This document shows, in pieces, positions 61,243 through 64,000 of a DNA stretch of 64,000 nt. The notes under the pieces were generated by a model. The model was not told where the DNA came from, did not search any database, and saw nothing but the letters and a program-made list of their open reading frames with translations. The stretch spans positions 310,001 to 374,000 of the forward strand of contig NZ_AUAX01000001.1 in the NCBI RefSeq assembly GCF_000428945.1, written 5' to 3'. The translations under genes and the position numbers were made by a program. Source of the stretch: Hamadaea tsunoensis DSM 44101 (GTDB lineage: Bacteria > Actinomycetota > Actinomycetes > Mycobacteriales > Micromonosporaceae). Numbering within the stretch: the stretch's first letter is position 1; each line of letters starts with the position of its first letter.

Positions 61243-61310
61243 AAGTGCCTCCGCGCTGCGCCGTTCGGGAACCTCACGAGGTCTCCGACCGGCGCAGCGC
61301 GGAGGCACTT
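61243..61310 (-). terminator. 20-bp inverted repeat, terminator of the small secreted protein gene
   Basis: AAGTGCCTCCGCGCTGCGCC (61243-61262) pairs perfectly with 61291-61310. A smaller hairpin (GGAACCT...AGGTCTCC) lies in the loop, so the structure is branched. It sits 15 bp past the stop of the minus-strand gene. Confidence 0.8.
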
Positions 61311-61325
61311 GCCGCATCGCCGGAA

Positions 61326-61808
61326 TCAGCAGTAGGGAACGTCCCAGTACGTCGTCGGTACCACGACATTGCCGGACGGCCCGTTCATCGCGTAGATGAC
61401 CTGAAATCCGGAGTAGTAATTCGCCTGGCACAGCTCGAACGAACTCGACGGTACGCCGACCGGCCCCGCGTAATACCTGTACGAGCCGTGGTCGTCCATG
61501 TAATTGTTGCTGTGATTGGCGATGTAGACCCGCATGTACTTGGCCACGCCGCTGTAGCTGCCGTAGGCGTCCAGCTGGGCACAGCCGAGGTTGCCGGCCT
61601 TCCACCAGCGCACGTTGGCCACCAGGTTGCCGGCGGAGTCCTTCGCCGGAATGCTCACCGCCGCGTAGTTGGCCCAGTTGCCGCACGACGAATTGGTGGA
61701 GGCGTACGCCGCCGGGGCCGCGACAAGAGTCGCGGTCAACGCGGCGGCCCCGACGATCGCCGCCGCGACGATCGATCGAAACTTCGGGAATCTCGTGCCG
61801 AATCGCAT
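61326..61808 (-). CDS. Small secreted protein, 160 aa
   Basis: A protein with a Sec signal peptide (about 1-37, cleavage near APAAYA-STNSS) and a mature domain of about 120 residues with four or more cysteines (SSCGNW, NLGCAQL, FELCQAN, DVPYC at the very end) likely to form disulfides. The family is not recognised; the aromatic-rich, Tyr/Asn-rich mature part suggests a small beta-rich secreted protein, possibly an inhibitor. AAGGAG lies upstream of ATG 61808. It is carried within the insertion that splits the STAND gene. Confidence 0.75.
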   Translation of the reverse strand: MRFGTRFPKFRSIVAAAIVGAAALTATLVAAPAAYASTNSSCGNWANYAAVSIPAKDSAGNLVANVRWWKAGNLGCAQLDAYGSYSGVAKYMRVYIANHSNNYMDDHGSYRYYAGPVGVPSSSFELCQANYYSGFQVIYAMNGPSGNVVVPTTYWDVPYC

Positions 61809-61901
61809 CCTGATCTCCTTAGTACGCGATAGGGATATCGCATTGATCAGGATGCTAGGCATCGAATTTCGCGCATTCCCAAGATCGGCCTCCTCTTCAG
61901 A

Positions 61902-61968
61902 CGTTCGTTACCGCGACGAGCAGCCACCGCAGGCTTGCTGCTCAACCCGTGGCGGCAGGTAACGAACG
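61902..61968. repeat. Inverted repeat with nested hairpin near the right end of the insertion
   Basis: CGTTCGTTACC (61902-61912) and GGTAACGAACG (61958-61968) are perfect 11-bp arms. Inside, GAGCAGC (61918-61924) pairs with GCTGCTC (61937-61943). The structure is cruciform-like and lies 40 bp before the STAND gene resumes. It could be a recombination site, an element end or a regulator site of the secreted protein gene. Confidence 0.6.
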
Positions 61969-62007
61969 GCAAAAGATGCAGTCGGGGCGATGGTGGGTTC
62001 CACAGCG

Positions 62008-62130
62008 GACCGCCTCTTGGTTATCGTGGACGATGCTCACGAATCCGCCGGTGTGGTCGCCACGGTCGCGGGCATCCGCCGCAGTCGGCCCACTGCGAAG
62101 ATCTTGCTAGTGCAACGTGAGAGAGCCATT
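62008..62130 (+). pseudogene. STAND-type NTPase gene, Walker B fragment
   Basis: After GACCGCC at 62008 the frame gives DRLLVIVDDAHESAGVVATVAGIRRSRPTAKILLV, the Walker B (VIVDDAH) and following strand of the same STAND NTPase whose N-terminal part ends at 61231. The two parts are in the same reading frame. After QRERAIQQ the similarity is lost, and the IS5-type transposase gene starts about 100 bp later, so the C-terminal part is gone. Confidence 0.75.
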
Positions 62131-62232
62131 CAACAGATGGATGTCGATGGAGTCGGCCTGCCTCGGCGGTGATCCACTCATGATGCGTCGCGAATGGACG
62201 CGACTGCTGTGCGCGGGTAGATCTTCTGGTCT

Positions 62233-63051
62233 GTGACCATAGAGGAGATTCTCGCCGACCGGCCATCGCGGGTAGAGGTTATGACGGGCCTGGCAGCCGA
62301 TCATGTCGATGAGTTGGTGTTGCTGGTGTATGCCGAGATTGGCTTCGTTTCCGGGCGGCGTCGTGCGGTCGGTCCGTACCGAGCGGTGGTCGTGGTGCTG
62401 CTGTACCTGCGGCACAATCTTTCCCAGGCGCTGCTGGCCGAGCTGTTTGGCTGCTCGCAGCCTACGGTGTCGCGGCTGGTGGGCCGGTTCCTGCCGGTGA
62501 TCACCACGGTCCTGACGCCACATGCCGACCAGGTCGCCGAGCGGGCACTGCGCTCCACGGTGCGCGTCGACGGCTTCCTGGCCCCGACCGGCGACCGCCG
62601 CGTCAACACCTACACCTCGGGCATGTACTCAGGAAAGCGTCATCGGTGCGGCTTCAACGTGCAGATCGTCACCTCCTGGCGGGGGCGCCTGGTCATGACG
62701 AGCCGGCCGCTGCCTGGCGCTACCCACGACGCCCGAGCATGGCACGAATCCGGTCTGGCGCAGCGCTTCGCTGGCCGACTGCACGCCGACGGCGGCCCCG
62801 GCGGCTTCGCCGACACCGCATACACCAGCACCGGCCTATGCGTACCTGACCGCAAACCGAACCGCCAACCCCTGACCGCATCGGCCCGCGAGTTCAACAG
62901 GCTGATCGCCTCCCGGCGGGCCAGCGTCGAACGCGTCATCGCGCACCTGAAGAACTGGAGGATCTTGGCCCCTGGTTATAGCGGCATGCTCGAGCGGTTC
63001 CCGCCGTACCTGGACGCCGTCACGAAACTGGAGATCTACAGAACCTCATGA
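62233..63051 (+). mobile_element. IS5-family DDE transposase gene
   Basis: A 272-residue transposase with an N-terminal helix-turn-helix (LLAELFGCSQPTVSRLVGRF) and a DDE domain: Asp in STVRVDGFLAP, Asp in GATHDARAW and Glu in RRASVERVIAHLKNW. The layout of a DDE_Tnp_4 domain with HTH_Tnp_4 is that of IS5-type elements of actinomycetes. GTG 62233 is the start. The terminal inverted repeats could not be fixed: CATGAC (63048) pairs with GTCATG (63073) at the right, but no matching left end was found. It seems to have removed the rest of the STAND gene. Confidence 0.85.
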
Positions 63052-63069
63052 CCAACTATCGAACAGGTC

Positions 63070-63957
63070 CTAGTCATGCAGGGTGCTGCGGTCGAGCGCG
63101 TGTTCGGCGCTGGCGCGGTTGGTGATGCCGGGTGCATCCAGCCAAGCGTTGTCGAGGTGGCCCATCCGCCATCTACCGGTCGGCGCGGCCAGGACGACGG
63201 CGTCCTCGTAGCGTTCGTCAAGAAGCGCCAGGACCAGGTGCAGGATCACGTGTTGGCGGGTGCCGGTGATCCCGTCGGCAAAGGCGGCGATTTCGCCGCG
63301 CAGACCGCGGCCGTGTTCGGGGAAGAGTCCGGCCAGCCGGGCCAGCTGCAACTGCACCGCCGGTGGCTGGGCTGCCCAGGTGGCCAGTAGGCTGCCAACC
63401 TCGGCACCGACGGCCTCATAAGTCCGCAGTACCTCAGCGCTGGCCGCCGGCGCCCGGCGCTGGATCGCTGCGCGGTCTGCGTCCAGGATCAATTCGGTGG
63501 CGACCCCGCCGGCCAACGCGAACAGCCAGGCGGTCAGATCGCGACGGTGGGCCGCGACGCCGGTGCAGCGTGCCAGTTCAGCCAGGAACGGTACGGTGAC
63601 CGCGGCCGCGTCCCACAGGTCACCGGAGTTCGTCAGCAGCTCGGTCACGGCTTCGAGGGCGTCGGACCAGCCGTCGGAGTCGCCGCTCGCGTCGATTGCG
63701 GCCAGCCGCCGCAGCCGGTCGGGGATCCTCGCACCCGTCTCGCCCACCGCCGCGATGCTGGCCCAGTCGATGACGTCGAGCCCGGACAGGTCAGGTTGTC
63801 GGCGCTCAACCAGGTCTGGCGTCATCGACAGGTGCGCCTTCGGCGGCGTCACAACGGGGATCAGCGCGGGCACCGGGGGTTGGACCCCGGGCCGGTCCAG
63901 CATGATCGGCAAGGGCTTGGGGCGGGCATGCGGCGGATTGGCCCCGGAGCCGATCAT
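63070..63957 (-). CDS. Hypothetical protein, 295 aa or longer (5' end may lie outside window)
   Basis: A helical protein without signal peptide or membrane helix. The first 45 residues are Pro-rich (HARPKPLPIMLDRPGVQPPVPALIP); from about residue 55 a series of helix pairs (LDVIDWASIAAVGETGARIPDRLRRLA, GDLWDAAAVTVPFLAELA) resembles HEAT-like repeats, a pattern typical of short actinobacterial repeat proteins. The frame is open to the window edge upstream, so the start at 63957 is only the first in-frame ATG seen. It lies next to the transposase and may be part of the accessory island. Confidence 0.55.
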   Translation of the reverse strand: MIGSGANPPHARPKPLPIMLDRPGVQPPVPALIPVVTPPKAHLSMTPDLVERRQPDLSGLDVIDWASIAAVGETGARIPDRLRRLAAIDASGDSDGWSDALEAVTELLTNSGDLWDAAAVTVPFLAELARCTGVAAHRRDLTAWLFALAGGVATELILDADRAAIQRRAPAASAEVLRTYEAVGAEVGSLLATWAAQPPAVQLQLARLAGLFPEHGRGLRGEIAAFADGITGTRQHVILHLVLALLDERYEDAVVLAAPTGRWRMGHLDNAWLDAPGITNRASAEHALDRSTLHD

Positions 63958-64000
63958 CTCGGGGATGCCTCCGAACGGTCGCGCGATCGTGACCGCCGCC

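Larger units (their letters stand above)
61232..62007. mobile_element. 783-bp insertion splitting the STAND gene
   Basis: The segment between the GACCGCC copies at 61225 and 62008 interrupts a STAND gene. The distance is 783 bp, 261 codons, so removing it joins LPPSD to RLLVIVDDAHE in frame. The insert carries a terminator hairpin at its left end, one minus-strand gene for a small secreted protein, and an inverted repeat near its right end. It has no transposase or integrase. It may be a non-autonomous element or a cassette acquired by recombination; its true ends are not proven. Confidence 0.5.

Noticed and set aside
61902-61968. An integron attC site in the insertion.
   Set aside because: The arms do not give the expected GTTRRRY/RYYYAAC pair and no integrase is present.
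62100-63080. Defined terminal inverted repeats and target duplication for the IS5-type element.
   Set aside because: A short CATGAC/GTCATG pair is seen at the right side only; no matching left end could be found by eye.
1-64000. tRNA, rRNA and CRISPR arrays.
   Set aside because: No cloverleaf-like conserved arms, rRNA motifs or regularly spaced repeats were seen on either strand.

Overview
The window is high-GC DNA (clearly above 70 percent by eye, with strong G/C third-codon bias, many GTG starts, one TTG start, and the octamer GCGTACGC scattered through coding regions). Together with mycothiol-linked fold proteins, SecA2, a DUF3040 protein, LigD-type polymerase and CebR-like operators, this points to a filamentous soil actinomycete, most likely Micromonosporaceae. 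That placement is inference. No rRNA, tRNA or CRISPR was found.

Layout. 1-14.4 kb: a partial LigD polymerase domain, a clan GH-A hydrolase divergent from a TetR regulator, a secreted CBM2-rhamnogalacturonan lyase, a HAD/membrane-protein pair, a site-2 protease, a 600-bp intergenic stretch packed with palindromes, a PrmC-like methyltransferase, a wall-associated DUF11 protein, and an MgtC/serine-hydrolase pair. 14.4-21 kb: SecA2 and the bacterial RNA-repair pair Pnkp/Hen1. 21-29 kb: a long minus-strand directon (HtrA-like protease, MoxR, DUF58, two VWA proteins, histidine kinase, response regulator, acetyltransferase). 29-42 kb: mostly single genes, including LtrA, a dehydratase-VOC fusion, a WYL regulator, and a WXG100-type secreted effector with a small partner gene. 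42-50 kb: a DUF2089/SHOCT cluster with a clear promoter, a DrrAB exporter, and a TIGR03086-ECF sigma pair. 50-54 kb: a plant-polysaccharide locus with a GH16 lichenase, a CebR-like LacI repressor and a GH6 cellulase. Its operators also match one 47 kb away in front of the pectin lyase. 55-59 kb: an exporter/methyltransferase/monooxygenase operon under a divergent TetR with twin operators. 59-64 kb: an accessory, decayed end with a SUFU protein, a STAND NTPase gene broken by a 783-bp insertion, a small secreted protein, and an IS5-type transposase.

The least explained structure is a set of intergenic palindromes. One family has four copies of exactly 83 bp and another has two copies of exactly 74 bp. 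In each family the interior occurs in both orientations, and every copy lies within about 120 bp 3' of a stop codon. The other notable observations are the broken STAND gene, whose two halves line up in frame at a shared GACCGCC, and the GH6 gene, whose signal peptide is out of frame with its catalytic domain by one C in a C6 run.
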